Below, piece after piece: positions 31,767 to 41,637 of a DNA stretch of 64,000 nucleotides. The stretch comes from Candidatus Staskawiczbacteria bacterium (GTDB taxonomy: Bacteria > Patescibacteria > Paceibacteria > Paceibacterales > Staskawiczbacteraceae): the NCBI GenBank assembly GCA_903835075.1, contig CAILLM010000009.1, positions 44,134 to 108,133 of the forward strand, in the 5' to 3' direction. Positions within the stretch are counted from its first letter, which is position 1, and each line of letters opens with the position of its first letter. Both the position numbers and the translations under genes were made by a program. The notes beneath the pieces are model-generated. The model was given only the letters and a program-made list of their open reading frames with translations. It was not told the DNA's origin and searched no databases.

Positions 31767-33259
31767 TATGAGAGCATTTTAATTGCGTTTTCTATAAATT
31801 TTAGGGTTTTTTCTTTGCCATAAATGTTAGCTATCTCGAATGGGCTTGGTGACATTTTTTTTCCAGACAATGCCACGCGCAATGGCCATAGCAAATAACC
31901 CTTATTCTTTTCTGGATAACCTTTTTTTAAATTAAATTTTTCAGAAGCCGAAAACATTTCCTCTTCCAATTCTTTTAATTCCCAATTTTTTATTTCAGAT
32001 AATATTTTTGTAGAGAATTCTAAAGAATCTTTAGTCGCGTTATCCCCTGCTTCTTTCCACTGCAATAAATCTTTATCAAAAATTAATTTATCTTGGAAGA
32101 AAAAATCTGCAAGCTCTACAATGTCTGATAATTTTTTCATTCTAGTTCGGGAAACTTCCACAACTTCTTGAAGTTTGTTTTGAGGCATTTGCCCTATAAC
32201 TAATAAACCTGCTTCTTTCAAATATGGCACGCAAAGCTCAGTTAATTTTTCAATTGATTTTTCTCTTATGTAAAGTCCGTTCAAGAAATCTAATCTTTGT
32301 ATGTTAAATACGGCCCCTGCTTTTTGAACTTTATCAATTGTGAATTCCTTAATTAATTGTGATAAAGTGAAAACTTCTTTTTCAGTGCCTGGGTTCCAGC
32401 CTAATAAAACCATGAAGTTTATTAAAGCTTCAGGTAAATATCCATTTTTATGATAATCAGAGATTGCCACGTCACCCTGTCTTTTAGACATTTTGCTTTT
32501 ATCAGTGTTCAGCATTAATGGTAAATGTGCATATATCGGTTGATAAAAACCAAGTGCTTCTTGGAGTAGAATTTGACGTGGAGTATTTGACAAGTGTTCT
32601 TCACCTCTAATTACGTGACTTATTTGCATTAAAAAGTCATCCACAACCACTGCAAAGTGATATAGCGGCGTTTGCAAATTTTTTGCAATTACAATGTCCC
32701 CCAACAGTGCGGCATCAAACTCTACGTCGCCCCGAATTAAATCTTTAAATTTTATTTTTTTATTCTCTATTTTAAATCTAATTACAGATGGTGTGTTGTT
32801 TTTTATTTTTTCTTCAATTTCTTCTGCGGTTAGCCTGGTGCAAGTGCCATCATATTTTGGTGCCAATCCCCTACTCAATTGTTCCTGTCTCTTGTTTTCC
32901 AACTCTTCTTCAGTACAAAAACAATGGTATGATTTTTTTTCTTCAAGAAGCTGTTTTAAATATTTTTCGTAAATATCTAATCTTTGAGATTGTTTGTATG
33001 GACCATAATCCCCTCCTATATCCGGGCCTTCATCCCATTGAATTCCCACCCATTTTAATTCTGATAAAACTTCGTCTGTCCATTTTTGTTCTGATCTTTG
33101 AGTGTCTGTGTCTTCAATGCGTAAAATAAATTTACCGTTATTTTGCATTGCAAAAAGATAATTATATAGCGCAGTTCGGGCAGTACCAATGTGAGCTGGC
33201 CCCGTTGGAGACGGAGCAATTCTAGTTCTTATTTGTTTTATGTCTGTATTTTTTTTCAT
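31766..33259 (-). CDS. gltX: glutamyl-tRNA synthetase
   Basis: Class I synthetase of 497 aa. The HIGH-type motif is in RIAPSPTGPAHIGTARTALYNYLF and the KMSKS-type motif in KSKMSKRQGDVAI. In CPR organisms without GlnRS such enzymes often also load tRNA-Gln for later amidation; that cannot be decided here, and no gat genes are in view. It lies 2 nt after murG and overlaps the exonuclease gene by one base, in a five-gene unit led by the murL-murD fusion. Confidence 0.97.
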   Translation of the reverse strand: MKKNTDIKQIRTRIAPSPTGPAHIGTARTALYNYLFAMQNNGKFILRIEDTDTQRSEQKWTDEVLSELKWVGIQWDEGPDIGGDYGPYKQSQRLDIYEKYLKQLLEEKKSYHCFCTEEELENKRQEQLSRGLAPKYDGTCTRLTAEEIEEKIKNNTPSVIRFKIENKKIKFKDLIRGDVEFDAALLGDIVIAKNLQTPLYHFAVVVDDFLMQISHVIRGEEHLSNTPRQILLQEALGFYQPIYAHLPLMLNTDKSKMSKRQGDVAISDYHKNGYLPEALINFMVLLGWNPGTEKEVFTLSQLIKEFTIDKVQKAGAVFNIQRLDFLNGLYIREKSIEKLTELCVPYLKEAGLLVIGQMPQNKLQEVVEVSRTRMKKLSDIVELADFFFQDKLIFDKDLLQWKEAGDNATKDSLEFSTKILSEIKNWELKELEEEMFSASEKFNLKKGYPEKNKGYLLWPLRVALSGKKMSPSPFEIANIYGKEKTLKFIENAIKMLS

Positions 33260-33261
33260 AT

Positions 33262-34380
33262 TTAATAATCTAACATTAAAAATTCTAAAATCTCTCTGGC
33301 GACTGCTCTGGCTGCTAAAGGTTTTGCAAAAGCCAAAGCAGATTGTTGCATTTCTTCTATTTTTTCAGGGTGTAAAAATAATAGCTGAACTTTTTCCATG
33401 AAAAAATTAGGGGTTAAGTTTTCTTGTTCTATTACCATCCCAGCGCCTGTTTCTGTGTAGGCATAAGCATTTTTTGATTGATGATTTGAGGCAGCTGAGG
33501 GTAGAGGAACCAAAATACTTGGCTTACCAACTGCGGCAATTTCAAAAATAGATCCAGAACCAGATCGCGAAATTATTAAATCAGCTGCTTTATATGCATG
33601 TTTTATTTTTTCTTCATCTAAAAATCCAATTGGATGGTAGTATTTATCTAAATCTTTTTCTTCCATAACTTGTGCTTCAGCTGATACTTCTTTAACATTT
33701 TGAGTTCCTGTGACGTGGATTATTTCGTAATCTTTTAAAAGGTCGTTTATAATTCTTAAAATAAAATCATTTATTGTTTCAGCTCCTTGAGAACCGCCAA
33801 TTATTAAAAATATTGGTTTTGAAAGAGTTAAATTAAAAATTTCCACAGCCTTGTCTTTACTTCCTTCTGAAATTTCTTTTCTTATGGGGTTACCAGTTAA
33901 AGTAATTTTCTCGGGGTTGAAATATTCTGTTTTTGGAAAAGAGGTAAAGATTTTTTTTGCCCATTTTGCAGTAACTTGGTTGGAAAGGCCTGGTACAACA
34001 TCACTTTCATGCAAAAACACTGGAATTCCTAAAATTCTAGCTGAACACGTCACAGCTATGGAGCCCGAACCGCCCTTGCTGAAAACTAAATCTGGACGTA
34101 TTGATAAAAGAAAGAAAAAACTTTGAATTATTCCAAAAGGAATTTTAAAAATAATATCAACAAAATTCTGCCAAGAAAAATATCTTCTTATTTTACCAGA
34201 AACAATTGTTTTAATTATAAAATCTTCTTGCGATAATAAAATTAAGCTAAATTCATCTTTGGGACCCAAATAATAAAACTCTAAATCCTTTTTAGGATAA
34301 ATTCTTCGTATTTCTCGAACAGTAGCTATTATGGGATAAATATGCCCACCAGTACCACCTCCTGTAAATAGTATTTTCAT
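33262..34380 (-). CDS. murG: UDP-N-acetylglucosamine-lipid I GlcNAc transferase
   Basis: Adds GlcNAc to lipid I to make lipid II on the inner membrane face. Two Rossmann domains are joined by a hinge. TGGGTGGHIYPIIA at the N-terminus binds the diphosphate, HESDVVPGLSN and SKGGSGSIAV follow, and the donor-site segment SRSGSGSIFEIAAVGKPSILVPLP is present. It has 372 aa, normal. It is flanked by ftsW and gltX in a dcw-like order. Confidence 0.97.
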   Translation of the reverse strand: MKILFTGGGTGGHIYPIIATVREIRRIYPKKDLEFYYLGPKDEFSLILLSQEDFIIKTIVSGKIRRYFSWQNFVDIIFKIPFGIIQSFFFLLSIRPDLVFSKGGSGSIAVTCSARILGIPVFLHESDVVPGLSNQVTAKWAKKIFTSFPKTEYFNPEKITLTGNPIRKEISEGSKDKAVEIFNLTLSKPIFLIIGGSQGAETINDFILRIINDLLKDYEIIHVTGTQNVKEVSAEAQVMEEKDLDKYYHPIGFLDEEKIKHAYKAADLIISRSGSGSIFEIAAVGKPSILVPLPSAASNHQSKNAYAYTETGAGMVIEQENLTPNFFMEKVQLLFLHPEKIEEMQQSALAFAKPLAARAVAREILEFLMLDY

Positions 34381-34394
34381 ATTTTTTATTAAGT

Positions 34395-35522
34395 TTAAGT
34401 AGTATTTTTTGAAATGTTTAATAAAAGGCCAATTCCAATTAACTCAACAACTAAGTGCGACCCTCCTGAAGAAAAAAATGGCAATGGAATTCCAGCTAAT
34501 GGAAAAATTCCTGCAACAGAGGCCATATTTATAAAAGCTTGAAATGATATCCAAAAAGTAATGCCCAGGGCTGTCATTTTAGAAAACTTGTCGTGAGAAT
34601 TTTGAGCAATTTTAATTCCCATCCAAAAAAATAAAATAAAGCAAGCAATCAAGGCAAGACATCCAATCATTCCAAGCTCTTCACCTATAATTGCAAAAAT
34701 AGAATCTGTCATTGATTCTGGTAGAAAGAATTTTTCAGCTGACATTCCTAAGCCTTTCCCAAAAAATCCGCCTGAACCCAAAGAAATTAAGGATTGCCTT
34801 AATTGAAGTCCTTTTCCAAGTGGGTCTTGACTAGGATGTAAAAATATCAAAAGACGGTCAAAGCGATATGGCTCAAACTTTATCATAAGTAGTAAACTGA
34901 CAATGCCAAGAAACAAAATAACAAGGGTGTGCCAAACTGGAGTTTTGGCATAAAAATATAATACAAATAAGGTAATGGTGACAACCCCAAGTGTGCTGGC
35001 ATCTTTTTGCAATATTAGAGCAGAAGAAATTAAGCCTAGAAAAACTAGAAATGGGGCAAGTACGTGTATGGCATTGTGATAGTTTTTTGTTGCAATTGCT
35101 TTCCATTCCGAACTGCTTGTTTCAGCTAATTTTGATGCAATCCATGCTGATAAATATAAAATAGCAGTAATTTTTAAAAACTCTGATGGCTGGAAAGTCA
35201 TAAACCCTATTTTGATCCATCTGCTGGCACCACCTGCGCGAGAACCTATCCCTGGAATAAATACTGCAAACAACGCTAAAATATTTAAAATAACTAATAA
35301 TGGCGCCCATTTCTTAATAAATTTTAAAGATATTTTGTAGGCAACAAAACCAGCAATAATTCCTGGTATTAGCCCTGAAAGTATTTGATGGAATAAATAG
35401 TAATTGGTATTTCCAAATCTTTGCAAAGAAGCCGCAGACGAAAGACAAGATAAAAATAAAAAACTAAACCCAGTCAAAATAACTGTCAGAAAAAATAAAG
35501 GATAATTAAAATGGCTTTTCAT
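34395..35522 (-). CDS. ftsW: SEDS-family glycosyltransferase FtsW
   Basis: Polytopic membrane enzyme that polymerises lipid II at the division site. About ten transmembrane helices are seen. The SEDS motifs GGASRWIKIGFMTFQPSEFLKI, RQSLISLGSGGFFGKGLG and ESMTDSIFAIIGEELGMIG are clear, followed by GIPLPFFSSGGSH. RodA is the alternative, but the murG/murD context favours FtsW. It has 375 aa and lies 4 nt after the murL-murD gene and 14 nt before murG. Confidence 0.93.
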   Translation of the reverse strand: MKSHFNYPLFFLTVILTGFSFLFLSCLSSAASLQRFGNTNYYLFHQILSGLIPGIIAGFVAYKISLKFIKKWAPLLVILNILALFAVFIPGIGSRAGGASRWIKIGFMTFQPSEFLKITAILYLSAWIASKLAETSSSEWKAIATKNYHNAIHVLAPFLVFLGLISSALILQKDASTLGVVTITLFVLYFYAKTPVWHTLVILFLGIVSLLLMIKFEPYRFDRLLIFLHPSQDPLGKGLQLRQSLISLGSGGFFGKGLGMSAEKFFLPESMTDSIFAIIGEELGMIGCLALIACFILFFWMGIKIAQNSHDKFSKMTALGITFWISFQAFINMASVAGIFPLAGIPLPFFSSGGSHLVVELIGIGLLLNISKNTT

Positions 35523-35526
35523 TAAT

Positions 35527-38478
35527 TTATTTTGATAGTTTTTTAACTGCTTCTACAAACTGCCTGCCCCTGTCAAATTCATTTTTAAAGAGATTAAAAC
35601 TTGCAGCTCCTGGCGAAAGAATAACGACATCTCCTTTTTTAGATAATTTTTTAGCTTCTTTTACAGCTTCTTGCATTGAAAAAACTTCGTGCATTCGTGT
35701 GTATCCTTGCATGTGTTTTTTTATTTCATCAGATGCTGTGCCTGGAAGCATTATTATTTCATCTACTTTTTCTCTAATTATTTTAGCCATTTCATTATAT
35801 TTTAATCCTTTATTCTGCCCACCACAAATCAAAATTAATCGTGAATCTGGAAAATGCTCAAGAAAAACTTGAACTGTTATTATTGTGGCCTCTGGCGTGG
35901 TAGCGCTTGTGTCCTCAAAATATTTTACACCTTTTATTTCCCCTACTAGTTGTCGACTTGTTGAGATTTTTCCAAATTTTTTCACTAAAAATTTAAACTG
36001 ATTTCCTTTTTCTTCAAAATTTTTCCAAAGAGTATAGCTTGGCGAAGCACAAGATAGCAGACATATTTTACCAGGCTTGGTATGTTCATAAGCAAAGATT
36101 ATTGCATCTTCCATGCTTTCAGTTTGTAAAATATTTAATCCTTCTGTCGATTTAAATATTTTGGCACCGGTTTTAGGAAATAAAACAATATTTTTAATGC
36201 CAGATTTTTTAATTGTTTTTTCTAATTCAAAAAAATTATATCCGCGATCCTCTCCTCCCAGAAAAATTGTATCAACGTTTTTTAAAGAATCAATGGCCAA
36301 TATGGTTGATTCTGGCGTTGTTGAGATTGCATCATCATAAAACTTAATATTTTTAAATTCTCCTACAAGCTCAAGCCTGTGTGGCAATGGCTGGAACTTC
36401 TCAATTGCTATTTTTATTATTTTTTCTGAAATGTTAAGTTCTTTTGCAACAGAAATTGCAGCGCTTACGTTTTCTTTATTGTGTTCCCCAATTAGTGGTA
36501 CGTGAATATTTTCAGAAAAATTTGTCTTTTCAAAAGAAATACATCTAGACTCTGTTTCGTTTGCCCATTCTCTTAAAATCTTACTATTGTTATTGTATAT
36601 AAAAATATCATGATTGTTTTGAAAATTTATTATATTTTTCTTTGCCATATAATAGTTTTCAGCCCCATTGTGGTAATCCATGTGTTCTGGAAATAAAGTT
36701 GTAACTACCGCTATATTTGGCGAAAACTCTATGTCAGCTAATTGATAGCTGGATAATTCCAATACAAAAATTTCTTTTTTATCAATGGGCTCTAGGAGGG
36801 CTTCAAGCATTGGATTTCCAATGTTGCCCAAAAGTCTAACCTTTTTACCGGATTCCTTTAATATGGAATAAATTAATGAAGCAGTTGTTGACTTCCCCTT
36901 GCTTCCTGTTATTCCTATGATTGTATTCCCGCATTCTTTTATTTTAGAAAAAAAGATATTAGTAGCAGTAGTATATGGGATTGTAATTAATTCCTTTTTT
37001 ATTCCAGGAGTTTTTATCGCTAAGTCGTAATTTGTTTGTTTTTTTAAGTAGCTTTTTCCATTTTTTTCATCAGCAATATCTATTTTCAGATTAGGATATT
37101 CTTTTTCAATAAATTTTTGTGTTACCTTACCTTCTTTTCCATAACCAATAATTAAAACGTTATCCATGCCAGAAAATCGGAATTGGCTTGGAACGTTTGG
37201 AGCTAGTTGTGTTTTAAACAAGTTTGTTACATCGTCTTTTTTTACGTTAACCTTGGGCCAAAGTGATTTAACTATAAAATCACTTTTAAATTTATCTCTT
37301 CCCAATATAAATGCTGTTTTTGATTCTTCAAAAGTCCCCACGCAGTCAAATGGCTTCATTTCTCCTAGGCCAAAAATGTTTTTGAATAATGGCAAAAGAC
37401 GTTCGTCTTCATACAGATTTTTTTTGAAAATATTTAATAAATCTTTTTTTGTTAAAAAACCTGAAAGTAGCGTAAAGGAAAAAACACACTTTGGACAAGA
37501 CCCGCACCAAAGACCATTTTTCTCTTCTTTTATTAATTTAAAGTTTTTATTACAACTTGAAAAATAAGGAAAATATTGGTTATATTGTGAAAATAATTTA
37601 GCAATGCGTAGTTCATAAAAAGGACGCACCAAAGAAAAGTATTTTATATCTTTTGATATGCAATTATAAATATAATCGGAAAAAATATTTTCAAATTCAG
37701 AAGATTTTGACCACTGGTGATTTACAATTTTCCCTTTGTATTCTGTATTTCCAAAATTACTGCTATATTCGTTTGCTACTACAAAATATGAATGTTTATT
37801 AAGAACAGAATAAAAAATTCCTAAAAATGCATATATCATAGAAATAGGTATATGGCCTTCATATTTGTGATTATCAAAGACCTGTTTATCTAGCACTCTT
37901 TTTATTTTCACAAAATCAATGTGCATTTTTTTAGCTAAATCATCAACTAAAACAGATCCCCTGTTTGTTTCGGTAAACATTGCAGAAATTTTAAAGCCCT
38001 GTTTTTTTAATAATTCAGCGGCAACGATCGAGTCTTTTCCACCAGAAAGAGCAACTAGGCAATTATTGTTTTGGGCTAAGGGGTATGTTTTGTCTTCTTT
38101 ATTTTTGTTACAAGGGAATTTGGGTGATTTTTTAGGATCTAGTTTGTTTCTGAAATAAAATTCGCCCAGGCCTGCTTGATAAATTGTATTCCAAAAATTA
38201 GCTTCTTTTTTAGAGAGAATGTAATTAATTTTTACTTTTGGTGCACAATAAAATTTATAGTAACTTATTCCAATAGCTAAATGCAGACTTTCTAATAATT
38301 TTTTGATTAATTCTTCCGAGATATCTTTTGTATCCCAAATTTTGGGCAATGTTATTGTCTCTGTGAAAAGTAAAGGATCTTTATTACTAAATTCTTGCTT
38401 GTAATTAAAGAGGATCTTTTTATTTTCGGGTTCGAACTTGTATGAGGTGAATTCAAAAATAGTTATTTTACTATCCAT
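35527..38478 (-). CDS. MurL-MurD fusion with duplicated Mur ligase C-terminal domain
   Basis: 983 aa, three functional parts. Residues 1-405 match MurL, the ATP-dependent UDP-MurNAc-L-Ala-L-Glu epimerase: P-loop LVALSGGKDSIVAA (SGGKDS 145-150) and WCGSCPKC (324-331). Residues 437-670 are the MurD N-terminal and ATP-binding domains (GITGSKGKSTT at 522-532, Lys613 in YMAKKNI as carbamylated Lys). Then come two tandem copies of the MurD C-terminal domain, about 700-836 and 843-983. LVGEFKNIKFYDDAISTTPE (704-723) aligns gap-free with LVGEIKGVKYFEDTSATTPE (844-863), and both copies end in a KNxFExxGxQF-type helix. Normal MurD is about 450 aa and has one copy. The protein should add L-Glu and then invert it to D-Glu. 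It heads the ftsW-murG-gltX unit. Confidence 0.92.
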   Translation of the reverse strand: MDSKITIFEFTSYKFEPENKKILFNYKQEFSNKDPLLFTETITLPKIWDTKDISEELIKKLLESLHLAIGISYYKFYCAPKVKINYILSKKEANFWNTIYQAGLGEFYFRNKLDPKKSPKFPCNKNKEDKTYPLAQNNNCLVALSGGKDSIVAAELLKKQGFKISAMFTETNRGSVLVDDLAKKMHIDFVKIKRVLDKQVFDNHKYEGHIPISMIYAFLGIFYSVLNKHSYFVVANEYSSNFGNTEYKGKIVNHQWSKSSEFENIFSDYIYNCISKDIKYFSLVRPFYELRIAKLFSQYNQYFPYFSSCNKNFKLIKEEKNGLWCGSCPKCVFSFTLLSGFLTKKDLLNIFKKNLYEDERLLPLFKNIFGLGEMKPFDCVGTFEESKTAFILGRDKFKSDFIVKSLWPKVNVKKDDVTNLFKTQLAPNVPSQFRFSGMDNVLIIGYGKEGKVTQKFIEKEYPNLKIDIADEKNGKSYLKKQTNYDLAIKTPGIKKELITIPYTTATNIFFSKIKECGNTIIGITGSKGKSTTASLIYSILKESGKKVRLLGNIGNPMLEALLEPIDKKEIFVLELSSYQLADIEFSPNIAVVTTLFPEHMDYHNGAENYYMAKKNIINFQNNHDIFIYNNNSKILREWANETESRCISFEKTNFSENIHVPLIGEHNKENVSAAISVAKELNISEKIIKIAIEKFQPLPHRLELVGEFKNIKFYDDAISTTPESTILAIDSLKNVDTIFLGGEDRGYNFFELEKTIKKSGIKNIVLFPKTGAKIFKSTEGLNILQTESMEDAIIFAYEHTKPGKICLLSCASPSYTLWKNFEEKGNQFKFLVKKFGKISTSRQLVGEIKGVKYFEDTSATTPEATIITVQVFLEHFPDSRLILICGGQNKGLKYNEMAKIIREKVDEIIMLPGTASDEIKKHMQGYTRMHEVFSMQEAVKEAKKLSKKGDVVILSPGAASFNLFKNEFDRGRQFVEAVKKLSK

Positions 38479-38492
38479 AGTTGTATTTTATG

Positions 38493-38498
38493 ATTATA
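38493..38498 (-). promoter_or_regulatory. -10 box of the murL-murD unit
   Basis: TATAAT on the - strand, 14 nt ahead of the ATG. The matching -35 (TTTTAC) is weak. Confidence 0.4.
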
Positions 38499-38521
38499 TC
38501 AAAAATAGGCATAAAGTAAAA

Positions 38522-38552
38522 TAAAACCACCCCCAATTAGAGGGTGGTTTTA
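38522..38552 (-). terminator. intrinsic terminator after the Cys-rich surface protein gene
   Basis: AAAACCACCC/GGGTGGTTTT stem with a loop of about 8 nt; A and T flanks allow termination on either strand. Confidence 0.85.
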
Positions 38553-38570
38553 TTTTTGTGTTGCTTTTTA

Positions 38571-40832
38571 TTATGTTTCTGAAGAAAGACGTCTAAAAAC
38601 TATGAAAAATAGAGATATTAAAACTAGCGCTACTAGAATCCATAGGTACCAGCGTTTTAAAAATTCCCAAAATCCAGAAGTTTGAGTAGCAGATGATACT
38701 GATGCGGTTGCTTGGTTGGGGTTAAGATTTATTGAAACAGAGTCGGACTGAAGGTTGCCAGAGGAATTGCTTGTTGCCATGGCCTGTTTTACAGATGTTG
38801 AAGTAAAGTTTTGTGTTTTTCCTTCAAATGTAACTGGTTTTGTATTATAAGGTGCAATAGAGCCCACATTTATTCCTGAAACAATATCCCCAGAAACAGG
38901 AATGCCTGCAATTTGTAAGTTCCCTAAAGATGTAATTTCGCTTGGAATATTAGCTGAAATCATTACATTATCAGCTTGTGTTGCTGAATTATTTGTTACA
39001 GTAACCATGAAATAGATTTGACCGTTAGGACCAACTTGGGCTGTTTTCTGCCACTGTGCTGAAGCAGGGTCTTGTTTGGTGAAAAAGGAAACTGCTAACC
39101 CATTAGGGTTTGTGTTTGTATTTATTTTACAATCTGCAGGACAGCTAGAGTTGGTCTCTCCCAAAGTAGATTCGCACAACCCATTACCGCAACGAGCTTG
39201 TGTGCTTGTCGCACAATAAGAATTGTAATCAGCTGATCCTGTTGCGCAAGTAGATCCGTCACATTTTAATATGTTTGAGCACTTGCTACCCGAGCATGAA
39301 TCAATGGTACAGCTATTGCTATCGGAACAATTTCTATATGTGCCCGTGTCTGCTCCTGTTGAGCTAAACCAATGCACAGAATTACCTGAGCAAGCTGTTC
39401 TGTAATAGGTTATGTAAGTGTTATTAATTGGTTGGACTGGTGGCAAAACAGGGTTTATTATGTAGTTTGCACACTGACCATATTGGCAAGTTTGCCCTCC
39501 GCCACAACTGGTGTATAAATCTTGTTGATTTCCGCACGAGTCATACCAGTAGGAGTAATTCCCAGTGCAAAGTTTGTATGCATGGTAAGTGCAGTTTCCA
39601 TAGTAATTGTTGTAGTTATTATTTTGACAAGTATTGTTGTAGCATCCACTAGAGCAATATTGGGCTAAATCTTGCACAGTTCCACATGAGTCGTACCAGT
39701 AAAGATTATTCCCATTACATCTTTGATACGAATGGTAGGTACAAGTATTATTATAGTTTAAACAAGAGTTGCCAGAACATCCGTTAACACAATATTGAAT
39801 TAAGGCGCCTTGTGTTCCACATGAGTCGTACCAATAAAGGTTATTCCCTATGCATTGTTGTTGGTAATTTGCTGTACAATTTGTACCACAAGTCCCTATG
39901 TAGCTTCCCTGTGTTCCGCATGAATCATACCAATACATGCTATTACCCACACATCTTTGTTGGTAGTTTGCTGTACAGGTACTAGAACAGCTACCGCTAG
40001 AGCAAATTTGATTGCCCAAGCAAGTTGTTTGCAACTGAGGTATCATGGCACTTGAGCATGAGCTCAAAGAAGTTCCTGGATTGTTACAAGTGTATGTTTT
40101 ATAGTTTTTATAAACACCATTTCCTTGGCAAAATGAGCTACCAGTAATTCCATCAGCTCCACATTGTGAATTAGAGCTGCATGCAACAGCTACAGATGAA
40201 CAGCTTCCATTAGAGCAAGTTTGATTTCCTGAGCAGGCATTTTGTAATTGGGGTGTTACAACGCTAGTACATGAACTCAAAGATGTTCCTGGGTTGTTAC
40301 AGGTGTATGTTTTATAGTTTTTGTAAACAGCGTTTCCTTGGCAAAATGAGCTACCAGTTATTCCATCGGTTCCACACTGCGCGTTGGCTGAGCATGCAAC
40401 AGCCGTAGGAGGTGTTACTGTTGATCCACATGTTACTGTGCCAAGATAAGAGCCCGTGTTACAGGCATTTTCAATAGTCCAATATCCGGAGTTCCATACA
40501 TAATTATGGTCATTTCCACAAGAAGTGTATTGATAGGATGTTTTTTGAATAAAAGCAGTATATGGTTTATCAAGCCCAAGTTGAGTATAATATTTTTCAG
40601 TTAATGCACAAAGCTTTGCAGCTACATCGGTTGTATTTCCAAAATGGTTATATGCTCCCAAGTTAAGGCCCTCTCCTGACGCTATTGTCCTGAATGAACT
40701 AGATGCACTAAGGTTAGTTCCAGAAAGAGTAATTTGTGAAGTAGCAAAAGCCGGGGAAGCCACCGCGTATGCTAAAACGACCATTAATGGTAAAAAGACT
40801 CCTGCAACAATTATTTTGTTGATTATTGTCAT
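38571..40832 (-). CDS. Cys-rich repeat surface protein with C-terminal membrane anchor
   Basis: 753 aa. A signal peptide (residues 1-30) leads to two copies of a 65-residue unit (CGTDGITGSSFCQGN...YTCNNPGTSLSSC) and then at least four 40-residue units built on C-x2-NYQQ-x-C-x-GN-x-LYWYDSCGTQ. CGNGLCESTLGETNSSCPADC is a further Cys-rich segment. A DUF11-like beta domain (FMVTVTNNSATQADNVMISANIP) follows, and the chain ends in a transmembrane helix and RRLSSET. Repeated disulfide modules of this kind suggest an adhesin facing host cells. Four genes of exported proteins including a sortase are adjacent. No LPxTG motif is present. Confidence 0.72.
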   Translation of the reverse strand: MTIINKIIVAGVFLPLMVVLAYAVASPAFATSQITLSGTNLSASSSFRTIASGEGLNLGAYNHFGNTTDVAAKLCALTEKYYTQLGLDKPYTAFIQKTSYQYTSCGNDHNYVWNSGYWTIENACNTGSYLGTVTCGSTVTPPTAVACSANAQCGTDGITGSSFCQGNAVYKNYKTYTCNNPGTSLSSCTSVVTPQLQNACSGNQTCSNGSCSSVAVACSSNSQCGADGITGSSFCQGNGVYKNYKTYTCNNPGTSLSSCSSAMIPQLQTTCLGNQICSSGSCSSTCTANYQQRCVGNSMYWYDSCGTQGSYIGTCGTNCTANYQQQCIGNNLYWYDSCGTQGALIQYCVNGCSGNSCLNYNNTCTYHSYQRCNGNNLYWYDSCGTVQDLAQYCSSGCYNNTCQNNNYNNYYGNCTYHAYKLCTGNYSYWYDSCGNQQDLYTSCGGGQTCQYGQCANYIINPVLPPVQPINNTYITYYRTACSGNSVHWFSSTGADTGTYRNCSDSNSCTIDSCSGSKCSNILKCDGSTCATGSADYNSYCATSTQARCGNGLCESTLGETNSSCPADCKINTNTNPNGLAVSFFTKQDPASAQWQKTAQVGPNGQIYFMVTVTNNSATQADNVMISANIPSEITSLGNLQIAGIPVSGDIVSGINVGSIAPYNTKPVTFEGKTQNFTSTSVKQAMATSNSSGNLQSDSVSINLNPNQATASVSSATQTSGFWEFLKRWYLWILVALVLISLFFIVFRRLSSET
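39207..39216 (-). repeat. polar 10-mer TTGTGCGACA, copy 6
   Basis: Inside the Cys-rich surface protein gene, sense strand, coding for part of YCATS. Preceded by A. Confidence 0.7.
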
Positions 40833-40910
40833 ATTTTTATGATTTTATGTTATTCTAAACGCTATAATATTTTATATTAAATGTCAATATTAAACATTGC
40901 ATTAAAAACT

Positions 40911-41630
40911 TTATTGTAGAACTGCTTGAACTGTAATTCTCTGATAGTCTTTTCCTGGTGGCCAGCAACTAATTAGTGTTAAAACATTGCTATTTGCTGA
41001 AGATGCGTCTGCTGGTACGTCTGCGCCTCTTTTGATAATGGTTTTTTGTTTAACAATGTATGTGTATTGTTTGTTGTTTAAGTCTATTAAAATTTGATCG
41101 CCCGCTGATAATTTATCTAAGTTTGTGAAAACCCAATCATGCTTTATTGTTGGCCATCCTGGAGGAGCTGAGTGTCCCAAAATTACAATTTGACCAACTT
41201 GCCCAGGATATACTGACCCTGGGTAATAAACTGTTCCCAAATCTAGGTCTTTGGCTAGGGCAGTTTTATTAGTGCTTGTTGCAAATATGATTGGAACAGA
41301 AATGGATATTTTGGGTATTTCTATAGTATTTTGTTTGTCTGTATAATTTGTTTTTGTAGCTTGTACTATTGGAGCCGTTTTTGGGTCAGATATTATTACA
41401 GCGGGCGTTTGTTGGCCTGCCTGCGCAGGCAGGCTATGATTTGGATAAAAATAAGTGTCTATTGTAGAGGCATCTATTGAAGGATATGGATTAAAAAAAT
41501 CGCTTATTAGGCCCGAAACTTCTTTGTAATTAAAAACCCATGAAACATCACTCCAGTTTATAATCAAAAAACTTGCTAAATAAATTAACACAGCCACTTT
41601 TAAAATTTTTTTAGCGGATTTTTTTTCCAT
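40911..41630 (-). CDS. sortase family transpeptidase
   Basis: 239 aa. An N-terminal transmembrane helix (residues 9-26) and a sortase beta-barrel follow. Catalytic His153 is in VILGHSAPPG, Cys222 in LTLISCWPPG and Arg231 in DYQRITVQA, the full triad. It cleaves sorting signals and attaches surface proteins or forms pili. No clear LPxTG substrate is in the window. The stretch LPAQAG (residues 68-73) is encoded by an inserted palindrome and is not likely to be functional. The gene is 7 nt downstream of the CAP gene. Confidence 0.9.
   Translation of the reverse strand: MEKKSAKKILKVAVLIYLASFLIINWSDVSWVFNYKEVSGLISDFFNPYPSIDASTIDTYFYPNHSLPAQAGQQTPAVIISDPKTAPIVQATKTNYTDKQNTIEIPKISISVPIIFATSTNKTALAKDLDLGTVYYPGSVYPGQVGQIVILGHSAPPGWPTIKHDWVFTNLDKLSAGDQILIDLNNKQYTYIVKQKTIIKRGADVPADASSANSNVLTLISCWPPGKDYQRITVQAVLQ
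41415..41434 (-). repeat. intragenic 20-bp perfect palindrome in the sortase gene
   Basis: The 16-bp core CTGCCTGCGCAGGCAG is extended to a 20-bp palindrome. It adds LPAQAG in frame in the region between the anchor and the barrel. Identical to the site at 50055 and sharing the core with 53371. Confidence 0.85.
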
Positions 41631-41637
41631 GGTTGGA

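Noticed and set aside
40911..41630. LPAQAG in the sortase as a sorting motif
   Set aside because: It is encoded by an inserted palindrome that also occurs in an unrelated hydrolase.
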